DNA of 64,000 nucleotides, from NCBI GenBank assembly GCA_032191485.1, contig JAVDOI010000006.1, positions 15,094,740 through 15,158,739 of the forward strand, written 5' to 3'. This document shows, piece after piece, positions 52,667 to 64,000 of this stretch (position 1 is its first letter; the number at the start of each line of letters is the position of its first letter). Under the pieces are notes generated by a model. That model searched no databases. It had not been told where the DNA came from and saw only the letters and a list, made by a program, of their open reading frames with translations. Position numbers and translations under genes: made by a program. Source of the DNA: Leptoclinus maculatus. Its lineage: Eukaryota; Chordata; Actinopteri; Perciformes; Stichaeidae.

Positions 52667-55014
52667 AGTCCAGAGGGGACTATAGAAATGTAGCAGCTGA
52701 TGGTCTTGGTGCCTCAGTAATAGCTGGATGTGTTTTCAGGAAGGGATTTGTAAATTTGTTGTGATTACCACTGCATTGTCTTCAACTTCTCCTCCTCATT
52801 TCTTGTTCTACACAAAGCACCAATGTCTGCCATTCCTCAGGCATCTCAGCTCATTTGAATTTAATCCACATTATACTAATAACCTCAACTAATTAATTAC
52901 CATGTTCTGCACAAATGAAGACGCCTCACCCAATCTTCAAGACATTTCAAAGGAAAACAACAAAAGCACGCACGCCGCTTAACATTTCCCAGACGTATCA
53001 GTTTACATAACATTGGTTGGGCAAGTGAGTACTAGAGAGGTGAAGGGTCGTGTCAGAGCCCAGTGACCCAGGTCCGGGCCGTCTCAGGAGGGAAGTCCCG
53101 GCATGGCGTTCTGTACTAGCTCATATTGCAAAGATGTCTAAAAGTCACAATCCTTCAGAAAAAGTAGGCTAATATCACATCAACTGCTGCACACCTCTGA
53201 CCCCTCAGTCAATTTGCCGAAGACTTCAATGCCTTTATTTTCCCTAGTGACCTAATGATGCATGCAAAAAACACATCTTCTGTTTCTAATCAAACAAAAC
53301 AACCCAGCAACCAGCTCCAGTTTGGCATGTATGGGAAGATGGCTATGTAACATAGTCAGGTTGAGTCGAGTATACAAGTTTCTAGTGCTAAACGAGCTCC
53401 ATCACGAGAACATACAGCAACAGAAGGCTCTGAGGTGTTTGGGGTTGTAATACTTCCATTTCGATCACTGGCCGTTAGATAAAAACAGACAGAAGTTGAC
53501 ATTTTGTCATGTCAGACTCAGATTGCGAGGCTGTGGCTACCTCCTGGAAGCAGTAAGTGCAGACCTTTCAGTAGAGAATATTTGTTTGCCCGTAGGACTT
53601 TGTGCTCAAAAGTGGTGCTCTCTACAGAAGCCGCTGGCCATGGAGGATGGAGAGGATGTTGTCTCATATTTGTCTTGTCTACCTTTGGCCTTTATAACCA
53701 CGGATACATCAAGCATGACACATTGCATGCCGATCGGACTTCAGCACGGATTAAATGTGGGATACTTCATATATCTCTGTGAGTTGTCACAAATCAAAAT
53801 GCCGATGAGGGTTATTAAACACTGACGCATTTCGTAGCGCCCATCCTCAGCTCTGTAAATAGCCCGAATTATTTTCATCTTTTGCCAAAATTGTTTTTCA
53901 ATTTTACCAGCCCCAGATTTAGATGTAATTCAAATGGACCTTGTATTACGTCGGCCAGCGTGTCAGAGATTGCTGGGAATCCTGATCTGCCGTGAGTGAA
54001 GCTAGCACAGCCTTGACTAGCATGCTTGTCAATGTGAGCCATGCATGGCCCCAGTCCTGGGCATCATGCCACAGGTCTATTGCTGGAGACATGAACTCTT
54101 GGGAATGCTGGGATAAACAGTAGGTCACTGTATGATTACAGCGCATGTTCTTGTTCCTGAAAGACAAAAAGACAGAAAAGAGGAAGAGACTGATCAAGGC
54201 CAAAGGTAGTAGAAGTATACAGTTTGGTAATAGCATTCAAATAAAGTATATTTCTATCTTTATGTTTTACGATTAAACTTTTTCCTTTTTCAGCTGGATG
54301 AGGTATCAGCAGGGGCCGGGGTCAATTGTCATGGTGATAATCTCTACCTTTTTTCCAGATAAGGACCCCTGATATTTCTGAAAACATTAGAACTATTATC
54401 AACTCTGTGGATATAAAGAAATCGTGGCCTACTCATCTCTCCATTCTTTAAAGCTGATTTTCTCTTTTGACCTCTAATGCCTCAGCACATATCCTGCTTC
54501 CCGTTATGAGGGCTATAGTTTCACCCAAGAACACACTTGTAAGAACAGCTACTCTTTGGTATAATAGGGATTCATGTTACAGATCTGATGAGATCTTCTC
54601 CAGGTGTCTCTGCGATAGCAGAGGGTTTCTAAAAGGTATATCCCCTCCTGTCTGAATAAGGAAAGCTTTCATTGAAAAGGGCTCCACCAGCTCTTTCCAT
54701 TGCTACCCAAGCAGGAGCACATGTCTCTGATAGATCTGATTTAGATAACTGATTGTGTGTGGAGGCCTAATGATACCAACCTACTGTTGGACATCCCAGA
54801 CCACCCTCCTCCACTGATGCACATGATTTCTTTTCATTGAAAGAGGGACTTTTGTCGGCCCATTGATACCACTCTCATCCTTTTATGCTGATATGAAGCC
54901 TGGTCGCAGTGACTTGGAGTCTCACTGCTCCTTGTCAAATAGTCCTGCACACAAGCTCCCATAAAACCACAAATTGTTGTTTTAATCATTATAGTATTAA
55001 TTAGAGATGCAGGG
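52667..55014. other. Intergenic, nothing recognised
   Basis: Unique-looking sequence without supported exons, RNA genes or transposon ends. Confidence 0.5.
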
Positions 55015-55065
55015 CGAGGCTAGCTTCCAGTCTTTATGCTAAGCTAAGCTAACCAGCTATTGGCG
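55015..55065 (+). repeat. Fragment of the second dispersed repeat family
   Basis: The segment gctagcttccagtctttatg followed by ctaagctaagctaaccagct matches the central block of the 36735-37021 repeat. Confidence 0.65.
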
Positions 55066-57894
55066 CCCACTACATTTAGAGAGCCTCATGACGTTGAGCG
55101 TGGCTCTCCTCTGCTCCACCACCTTCTGCATTTGTTTTAAATGTACCTCTGTTGCTAGTGCCAGAAATACAAAATGCATCACTTCCTGTGTGCAGAGGAT
55201 GATTCAGAATCATATACAACTCACAGAGATACTGTATTTTAGTAATAGAGATTACCAAAATATGCACATAGTCATAGCATTTCCTCAATTTAGTGTTCCT
55301 GTGGGAAGAAAACTTTAGTGTTCTAGAAGTGCGATATGTGAATTATTATATCAGGTATTCACATAAATATAGCAGTACAGGTTCAGAGAGGACTGTGAGA
55401 CCGATACACCAGGGAATAGGTGGGAAGGAAAAGGTCTGCTGTCACCTGCCTTTTGACACAGCAGGTGTAGTTTTTCCTTCAGATTTGAGGTGGATGTGCT
55501 CGTTTGTTTCTGTGATTGGCAAGGTGAGAGGTTTGATGGAGGCTGCGGGGCACACATACGCGTCTGCTTGGACCCACTTGGTATGCTGCGGGCTCTCAAG
55601 GGGCAGAGAGGAAGGACGGGGGGCCGTCTGTCCCTGCTAATCTAGTTGGCAGATGACTGACGTCTCCCTGTCCATCAAAGTGTGACCTGGGGCTCACTTT
55701 TAATGAGATCCATTCCACATGACAGGCGCCACCTCTCCCTGGGCTGTCTGTCTGATCGTCTCCTCTGTTCCAATCAGATTGCTGACTACATGTGTTGCTG
55801 CTTTACGTACAGAGTGAGAGTGACTGTGTGTCAATGTGTCTGTGTGTGTGAGGATAATGTGTGTGTTAGCTGCTCAGTATGTCTGTTAGAATGTCTCAGA
55901 TAAGGAAGTGATGTTGAAACCTCCGACAAAAACTGAATGAACATGTCAAACTCAACGCAACTCAACCAGCCTTTGAGTGAAATATTGTTTTCAGTAACAG
56001 CTGATTTAACTCTGAAAACTAGCCAGTCAGCTTTGTATAACAGCACATGCTCATGTCCTTCCAGTCAGTACAAAACTCACACACATACTAGAATTGCTGA
56101 ACCGTTTACATTGTGTCTCAGCAGAAAATGTGCCCCACGTTTGTGGAGGCGAGGGTATATTTATTCAACAGTCACATTTGTCAACATCGCTTTAGCGTGC
56201 ATGTGCTAATGTGGAATCTATGTGCAGAGGCCAACATCCATCATATGCCCAGAAGAAGACTGCTGGAGCATCTAAGCCTTGGCTGAACTAACTTGGCGTG
56301 TTGGTTTGTATCAGAAACACATCTTGCTGGGAGGTTGAGCAACCTCTGCTACACATCTTTTTTTTTTTTTTTTTATCCTCAGATTTAGAGACTAAGACAG
56401 AAACAATGAAATACAACACACAGAGGAGACACACATGGGATCCTGGCTCCTCCAGTATTGCCCAATTTTTTCAGTAAGTATTACCCTACTTGAAAGCTGG
56501 TATCCATGTGGTCAAAGATAATAAAATATCTGTCTGCTCTGTGTGAGTTACAAACAACAACGTGAAGGAACCTCCATTCCACAAATGCATACAAACTGCA
56601 CACAAACACAGTCACAGTCCACTTCATTAAAGTGGAAAACAGCAGCAGGTCTGGAAACACAGACCAAAGTGTCTTTCTGTCAACTTCACACAGAGTACAA
56701 GATGAGGTTAGCTTACTTTGGCTGGCGACTGCTGGCACAACTGGTTCGGTTGGGGGCTCTTCTTCATATTGCAGAAATAGGAGCCAGATGTGCCATTTAC
56801 TGGCAGCTGTTTGAGGCAGGACACTGTCCCCAGAGATTGACCATTAAACTGTCAACATGACATTGTATTCATTTTTGACATTTTTTTTCTGTTTTGCTTT
56901 CTGTTTTTTACATGAAAACAAAGCCACAATTCAAACATGAATGACTGACACTACAATCCTGCAAACTGAATTTTGACGAAATGTGTGAGCTTGATCGGTA
57001 ACTCGGGTGGTGGGAAGAGGGAGGGCTGATGGGCAATCAGAAGGTGATAAGACGGAGGGACTTTCTTCTGGGATTGACTGGGGAGCCAACCACAGTTGTG
57101 ACATCCCCCCTACAACATTTTCACAGTTAATTAAATTGAGAACTAAGCCTCAGAGAAAGACATAGTTTAGAATATGCGCTTGATGTGCCATACTGTCTCC
57201 AGACAACTTACTACAGGAGCTTTTACAACACAACTGCTGCTGGATGTTCTGGCCACAGATGTCCAGGGAGATTTGCTCTCTTTCTGCAGAGCTGAGAGCT
57301 TTTATTTTAGGCCATTGTTGGATTGTTCATGTTCCATAGAAAGTATTTCTTCTGACTATTGCAAGTCACTATATCTGTTTCAACTAAGCTATACACAGCC
57401 ACAGTCATGAATGCTTTTGTCTTGTGTAAACTGTCCAATTTGTCACTGCTTCCAGCTCTCCATCTGTGTTACTTTAGAGCCAGGCTTTGATTCAAGATGG
57501 ATTTCATTAACTTTAATTCAATTAAGGTGTGTTCTGACAGAAGGCTGACAGTCTTGGCAGAGAGAGAAATCTGAAATAACTCTGAGAGAGAACTGAAAGA
57601 AAAGTGGTAGCAGGCTCTGCAGAAATTATCAGCAAAACAACCAACTTTGTATTTTGTTATTGTTTTTTTGGGCAACCCCTCCCTTTCTTCCTCTCTCTTT
57701 CATGAACACACACGCAAAATCTTTCTCTGTTTCTCTCTCACACACACACACAACTGTTTGATCACCATCCCTCCCATGTCATTTTGAATTCTCGAGCCAC
57801 CTGTTTCATGCATTTCAAACAAGTGATGACAGGAGGATGAGATGGGGAGCAAGGGGAAGGGTGAAGGACAAGGGACTCATAGCATAGTCCAGCT
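55066..57894. other. Intergenic, nothing recognised
   Basis: No gene or clear element. There is a T-run near 56360 and a short CA tract near 57740. Confidence 0.5.
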
Positions 57895-58330
57895 AGAGTT
57901 GTTGTAAATGCCAGCAGCTCTGTGAGGCTGTACTTGAGCTAAGCGCTAACATCAGCATGCTAACATGCTCACAGTGACAATGTTAACATGCTGATGCAGG
58001 TATAATGTTAACCTTTAGTTTAGTGTGTTAACATGCTAATGTTTGCTGGTCAGCAATAATCACAATAAAGTAGAGGAAACATTTAGATGTTGATGTGACG
58101 ATGACACCAGATTCCACGGCAATCCCTCCAATATAGTTGTTGAGAAATCTTACACAAATCCACAAACCTCACAGTGGCACTAGAGGAAAAGTCAGGGGAT
58201 CACCAAAGTTATTAGGATTTATCCTCTGGGAACCAATGTCAATCCATCCAACAGTTGTTGAGATATTTCAGTGATGGACACTGCCAGAGCCATGCCGACA
58301 GCTAATACCTGGTAGAGGCGATTACGCCAG
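57895..58330 (-). repeat. Dispersed teleost repeat, copy C (reverse)
   Basis: The reverse complement carries gaaatatctcaacaactgtt, ggatggattgacattggttc, ggtgatcccctgacttttcc and the catgttaacattgtcactgt / gagcatgttagcatgct block seen at the 3' end of copy B. Confidence 0.75.
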
Positions 58331-61300
58331 CTTAAATAGCACAAAACTTCATAATTGTTCTTGTCCTTAGTTATATTTAACATTTCTTTCCACACAAATC
58401 ATAAGAATGAGACGAAGGATAAAGAAAAAAAAGAGCAGAAGAAGAAGGGAAATCTGTGATGCAGTTTTGTTTGGAACAGCAAAAGTGTTGTATTGTAAGC
58501 CAAAACTTGTTCTTCTTAGTCTTTCAGTATCATGAAATCAATAAGCAAGAAACTACTGAAAAGGTTTTCACTCTCTTTATTAAATAATTAAAGAACTAGC
58601 CATGGCAAAAGCACAAAAGTCCCATGTATTCCCCTATCAGACCACAGACGACTTTAGATTGAGCTCCACTACAAAAGCTGACCACATTTGAGTGTGTAGA
58701 ACAAAATGCACAGTCATTTCCTCTTGCTGTCTTCAGTCTCTCCCTCTTGCCAGAGACCTGCGGCTGGATGCCGGTGAAGAATGATACTGACAGACTGGAC
58801 CCTCAGGAGGCCAACGCCAACAACGCTGCATGGGAAAACTATTACACAAACCCCCCTCAACCAACCCGGGGCACCTTCAACCACAAAGTCATGCTAAATA
58901 TAAAGCCATTGTTATTGTTTGCAGTACAGTTTACTGTGAGGAGAAAGACAAGGTTGAAAAAAGAGCTGGTGTAACGTAATACATGCTCTCCTCTGGTTGA
59001 TACTGGTGGAGAGAATCCACCAGACAAGCAGGGGACAGGATCAGACCCTGTGGAGCCTGTTAGGAAACAGCTTTAATTCATACCAAATCATCCCACCACA
59101 GCTGCCCTACTCCCTCCATTTCCCAGGCAGGAGACATGTGAGACAGATACAATGAGACAAACTTGTGTCATTTAAAAAAAAAAGGCAGCTGTCCCATTTT
59201 TAGCATCGCAGAGCTCCAGCTGAGTCACAGTCAGTTTGTGTGACAAAAGACTGAGAAACAAAAACAAGCATGAAGATGACAATCGAGCCAAGCACAGGGA
59301 GATCTGGATGAGAAAAATATGCATGAAGAAAAGAATGCCATTAATCTTAAGAGTGCAGCTCAAAAGGCATGTATGAGTACTATACTCATATACAGGATAA
59401 TATATGCGCTAAACAGCATATGTGATTGGCTGACTGCAGATTCACAAGCAAGCAATGACATTGTCCTCTACATTTATTACATAACAGAGAGGCCATTGTT
59501 TTATCTTCACAGTGTCTTCAATATTTTATTGTTAAAGTCAACATTGCCAGCGTCATATCAAGCCAACATAAATAGCAAAAATCTAGTTTGGGTTCACTCA
59601 CCAACAGTATGTAGTCTGAATGGGATTCTCCAAAGTCTCTGCAGGCATGAATGAACTTGAAGACTAACATTTATTGCTGTATTTGTTGAACAAAAACATA
59701 GAATTGTGGCTCTAATACTAGAGCAACAAGACAGAATCTGTGGAACTGCTCCAACAACAAGAGACTGGCCTCAGAGTCAGCATTTCTGTTTGAGTTTTTG
59801 CATTCAAGTATCTTTTGTATCGTTTAGCTTCTGGGCACATAAAGCAAACTGTCCTATAATTCCTACTAAAAAACTGTAACGTGAAATTTGATGTGGGATT
59901 TTATAAGTTTAGACTTGCCTTTAAAACAATAGATGTTTTGCCTAAAAAGGCATTGTCTAAAGTTAGATATATAGATGGTTGTGGTATATATGACGTACAA
60001 AAGCAAAGTAAAAAAGTCACTCGTAATAAAATGTCTCAGGTATCTAAAAACAACCAAAGTTTTCAGGGCCTGATTCAAGTTTTCTCCTCTGTCTGCCAGA
60101 TTTGTGTTGGAGGTATGACTCTGCGGAGTGCGGCGTTATCTTTTTTCCATTTAAATGCTAATGAGCGTGCTGCCGTACTAGTCAAAGCGCTGCAGAAACC
60201 GTGTGAATTTTTAATATCTTATCACACCAAAAGGTAACAGCTCTCCCGGTTAGGTGGAGGGATGAGTACATGTTCCCTCATTAAATTCTACACAAACGGA
60301 GGGCCTTTCTGTGTGTCACGGCATCCTTAGCTCTGTGTGTGTTGCTAGTGTAATGTGTGTGGTCAGTTGTGTGCACTCACATCTGTCTGTGTCATTTAGA
60401 TGTGTGCGCACAGCAGATGTGCGCAGCAGTGTGCTGGTGCACTTGTTTCTTCACCTCATCAGTAATGAACAGCTGTTAATTGCCTCCCCATCATGTGGTG
60501 GAGGCAGCAGACAGAGGTTGAGGTTGTCCCAGCCTGTTCATAATTACTTTAGCTGGTGGAGTCATTGATGACAAAAGGTTAGAGGAAAATTCATTGAATG
60601 TAATGAAACTCACATGAGAGAGTGACCTCTGCTCTTATACTGCCTGGATTTGTATTCCCCACTGGCACCTGTTTCCATGAAAACCACCAGTGTCTTCCAC
60701 AGTGAATGTTAATGTGGTGCATTATTTCCTCATTATAGAGTTACAGTGGATAAAGAAGTGTAAAACGCTCCTTATGAGCAACTCTCAGAGAACTCAGTGA
60801 GAACGATAACAATAATCTATGCAGCGTTGCGTTCAAGTCCTCCAGGAAAATGACAACGTTTTTAAATAGATATGTTCAACTTGCCGTCAAAGTTGCTTTG
60901 TGGAAACTGGCAGGTTTAGTCTGATAAAAGTGAAGCATTAGAAGTGATGTAATATCTCTATCAAATATTAAACTTCTCGAGAAAAAGAAGAATTAAGTCT
61001 CCCACCAGCAGTATTCAAACTCAGATTTACAAACCTGGCATCTCCTATGCAGAATAAAAACGCTTTAATGTCACTTTTTTTGCAGAACTCCTCTAAATGT
61101 GTTGCCTCTGCGGTCTGACAATCGATGGTGATCTTTGGTTTCATTGTTATCTTTCACATTGTACTCGTCAGATAGCTGCTAGAGTAAGCAATGCTGGAGG
61201 AAAAACTGGAGAGCATGAGGGACTTTCACGAAGGCGGGCGCTCCTCAAAGCCAGAATTCAATAATTGCTTTCCTCTTGTCTCACGCAAGTGACAGATGGT

Positions 61301-63650
61301 GAGGCCACCAAAGGCCTGAAGATGGGAATAATATTGTTGATTAAAAAGAAATATAGAAAACAACATGCAGCTGTTGGCTACAAGAGTGAGACAAAAAAAG
61401 AAAGAGTGAAAAATGGGAATAGAGCAGGGAAACAAAAAGAATATTGGTAATGACACAATTAAACTTGGTTGGCCCACGCACATTTAGATTGGAGAGTGTT
61501 TGAACTGCTGATATGTGGAGATTTTATTGTTTGACTGAATTATTCTTGGTGGGCGCTGAGGGATTGGGAGTTGTGTTCCAGATATTTATGAAAGTTGTTA
61601 TTTATTTGGCTCCGTACCGTCTGGTACTCAGACCACCCTTCAAACACAAACGCCCACCTGCACATGTTAAACAGTGAGTGAGAAAAAGAGTCTGATGATT
61701 TTTCAAGAACGTCCAAGATTCAGAAGGACTAAAGCGTATCAATATCTTCCACATTGTGTGCGTGAGCTCGTCAGCGTGGGGGTAATTTTTTCCCAGAGCT
61801 CTTTGCCGGTATCGGGGGAAATTTAACACTTTTAATGGCAAATGCTGATGCTGAGCTCTCTTCCTTCCTCTGCTATGAGCACCAAAGCCTGCTCAGCCTC
61901 TTTTGCATACAAACTAATGTAACGATTGTCTTTCTAAGACATTGTTCAAAGAACAGAAAACTCAAAGTCACAGCCAAAGATCCGGTATCTTTTTGTTCCC
62001 ATTCATCATGAAAGTACCTTTTTATAATGAATCCAATTTATTCAAGACAAAGGTTAGACAAAGATAGAAAGTATACACATTTTTTGACAAAGTAAATGGC
62101 AAAAAAAACATGCAAAGTCCTTCATCATTAAATTGGTTATTTCAAATGGAGCACACAAGTAAGTTTCAGTGAAATTACCACCCAGTCAGTTTTTTTCAGT
62201 GGTGCAGGTTTTATGGTTTGTCGCTGTAACATAATCTTTCCTGTGAACTAACACAAAGGAAACAGTAAATCAGCTCCACAGCCATGATTCAATAAAAGTA
62301 AGTCATTGTATCCTCCAAATTCCTATCTGATTCTATATATTTCTGCAATAGCAGCGTCTCCAAGACATGCATGAAACCTACGCTACAGTATTTATCATTT
62401 ATGGAATAATAAGCATGCAGAATGGGCGTCAGCTGCGTTGTGCCTTGACTGGATAAGAAGCAAAATAAGCCAGTGTGATCAGGGGAGGGATCGAGTGAGA
62501 TTAAAAGATTTAAGGCTCCATTTGCCCATGAATATCTGATGCCTATCTGAGGCGAGAGCCAGTGATCCTCCGTCAGGTCGTCGAGGTGTCTGAATAAATC
62601 TACCTTATCTCCATCTGGCCACTTTTCAACTGTTTCTTAAGTGAACGTGTGGCCACATTCCTGTTGTTCCAAAGAGTCACGCAGAAGCTGTTTGCATCAA
62701 ATGAAAATGTTTCTTCTCATCTGAAATCATTGTCGGCTCGGTTATTCTCTCTTCTCCCTTTGAGTCAAAATATAGTAAGTAATTCATGTCTCCTTCAAAA
62801 AGCAAACACTGTTCCATACTGTGAGACTGCCAATACCAGCAGATACTGAACAATTGTTTGGCTCAGACCTGGCATCGGAACGCTTCTCAGCGCAACTCAG
62901 TGTTGGCAGCAGCCAGCAAATAAAAATCAGGAGCTGGCAGTCACAGGCTGATCAAGTTGTGAAATGACTTCAGTACTATTTTGATACTCCAGCTTCTTCA
63001 GGACATTCAAATTGTTAAACCTTATTGTTGCATGCGGTTTGGACATGGCTGTGAATTTGTGTCAGCAAAATATGACTTCTCTGAGGCAAAATACAGTTTA
63101 CATCACATTATCACAAGTCCTCATGTGTCCTGTATGACAGCCAGCATGTGTATTTTACATTGTGTATTCTGCAATAAAGTCATTATGGTCAAATTGTTGT
63201 TTGAGAGCTCCACAAATATGCATGCCTTTGCTTATTTGATCTTAATGTCTACCTTTGGTGACAATGGCGAATGCTAATTGTAATGAAAACAAACTGCATC
63301 ATTCTATTCTACTAAAGGCTTTAGGTTTTATTTCAGTAACAAATCACAAACTATAACATACTATCAGCGCAAAAGTAGCCTAAATGCTGTGTTCCCACAC
63401 TTTAATAGGCTAAAAACTGAATATGAATATGTGAGAGATGTGATATGATAATTACTGATCAGTGGGAAATGTATGACAATGAGAATGCAAGCACAAATAT
63501 CTATTGTCAAATGCTTTTAAAGTATATTTAAAACCAGATTTTAAAACTAACTCTTTCATTTTTTAAGGAAAACATATGTTTTGTTTGTAGCATAACGTTT
63601 AGGATAACTCCCCCTGCTGCCCTATATTACATGTAGGCTATAGTTTGTTC
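58331..63650. other. Intergenic up to the promoter-like end
   Basis: No supported gene. A weak exon candidate lies at 58754-58933 and a motif-dense stretch at about 60430-60570; both are listed as findings. Confidence 0.45.
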
Positions 63651-64000
63651 TTCGTCGTTTTAAGTGAGTTTACCTCTTCTGAGGAGTGTAAGAAGATACA
63701 GATCTGATTTGCTTTGTGCTCAATTTTGGGGCGGGACGGAGCGCGGGGATGCTAAGGTGGGTTCCCTCCCCCATGGGTGTGTCCACTGCCGGGAGACCTC
63801 AGTGTATCCACCTGCAGAAGCCGCTTTCCTGCACTACACACTTGAGCGCCGCTGCGCGTGTTGGACGCTCCTCTCTGCCACTCTTCTCCAGGAACAACTC
63901 TTTGTTTCAAACCTCCTTCAGTGGAAAATACACAATCTGTTGATACGATTCAGAGATCACTTCAAGTTAAGGCGGCTGCGTCAAGTTAATTTGAATCCAA
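63651..64000 (+). promoter_or_regulatory. Promoter-like GC-rich edge, next gene (tentative)
   Basis: After tens of kilobases of AT-rich DNA the sequence becomes GC- and CpG-richer, with a GC box (tggggcgggacgg at about 63727-63739) and CpG-containing words such as gagcgccgctgcgcgtg. This fits a promoter or 5' UTR exon, possibly on the + strand. No ATG in good context opens a recognisable protein here. In mammals RBM5 and SEMA3F follow RBM6, but the identity here is unknown. Confidence 0.35.

Noticed and set aside
58747..58974. Treating the exon-like frame as a gene
   Set aside because: No homologue recognised and no partner exons. Kept only as a low-confidence finding.

Overview
The window looks like nuclear DNA of a ray-finned fish, probably a percomorph teleost. 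The evidence is small phase-conserved exons with GT-AG introns, very long CA/GT microsatellites, and several dispersed repeat families that I know to be common in teleost genomes. There is no prokaryotic, plasmid, phage or CRISPR content. The species cannot be named from the sequence.

Region 1 (about 1.26-13.26 kb, + strand) holds the only gene I can support: the 3' part of rbm6, which encodes an RNA-binding splicing regulator of the RBM5/RBM6/RBM10 family. I place 21 coding exons (1261-12838) that join in a single open frame of 1313 residues. The upstream exon(s) with the start codon lie outside the window. Domain order is an Arg/Asp/Gly/Met-rich N-terminal region with RBM6-type repeats, RRM1, a low-complexity linker, RRM2, a Gln/Pro-rich spacer, OCRE, an acidic/basic linker, a C2H2 zinc finger and the family's conserved C-terminal tail. 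Two family domains are missing: the RanBP2-type zinc finger expected between the RRMs, and the core of the G-patch expected before the tail. The introns carry a roughly 0.9 kb hAT-like element, dispersed repeat copies and G-runs. A roughly 1.05 kb inverted-repeat DNA transposon sits just upstream of the first visible exon.

Region 2 (about 13.3-63.6 kb) is about 50 kb without a recognisable coding exon on either strand. It contains a perfect (GT)127 tract just past rbm6, several other CA/GT and C-run repeats, a GC-rich candidate TTAA-type element at 20.36-21.74 kb, a truncated relative of the transposon near the left edge, a Tc1/mariner-like MITE at 44.5 kb, and copies of at least two abundant teleost repeat families. 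The rest looks single-copy and AT-rich, with no evidence of function beyond a few stretches worth a conservation check.

Region 3 (about 63.6-64.0 kb) becomes GC-richer and has a GC box. It could be the promoter or first exon of the next gene on the + strand. In mammals RBM6 is followed by RBM5 and SEMA3F in the same orientation, but the sequence here does not identify the neighbour.

I found no convincing new biological system. The most substantive observation is the unusual domain make-up of this rbm6: RBM6-like at the N-terminus, RBM5/RBM10-like in the OCRE region, and lacking both the RanBP2 finger and the G-patch core.
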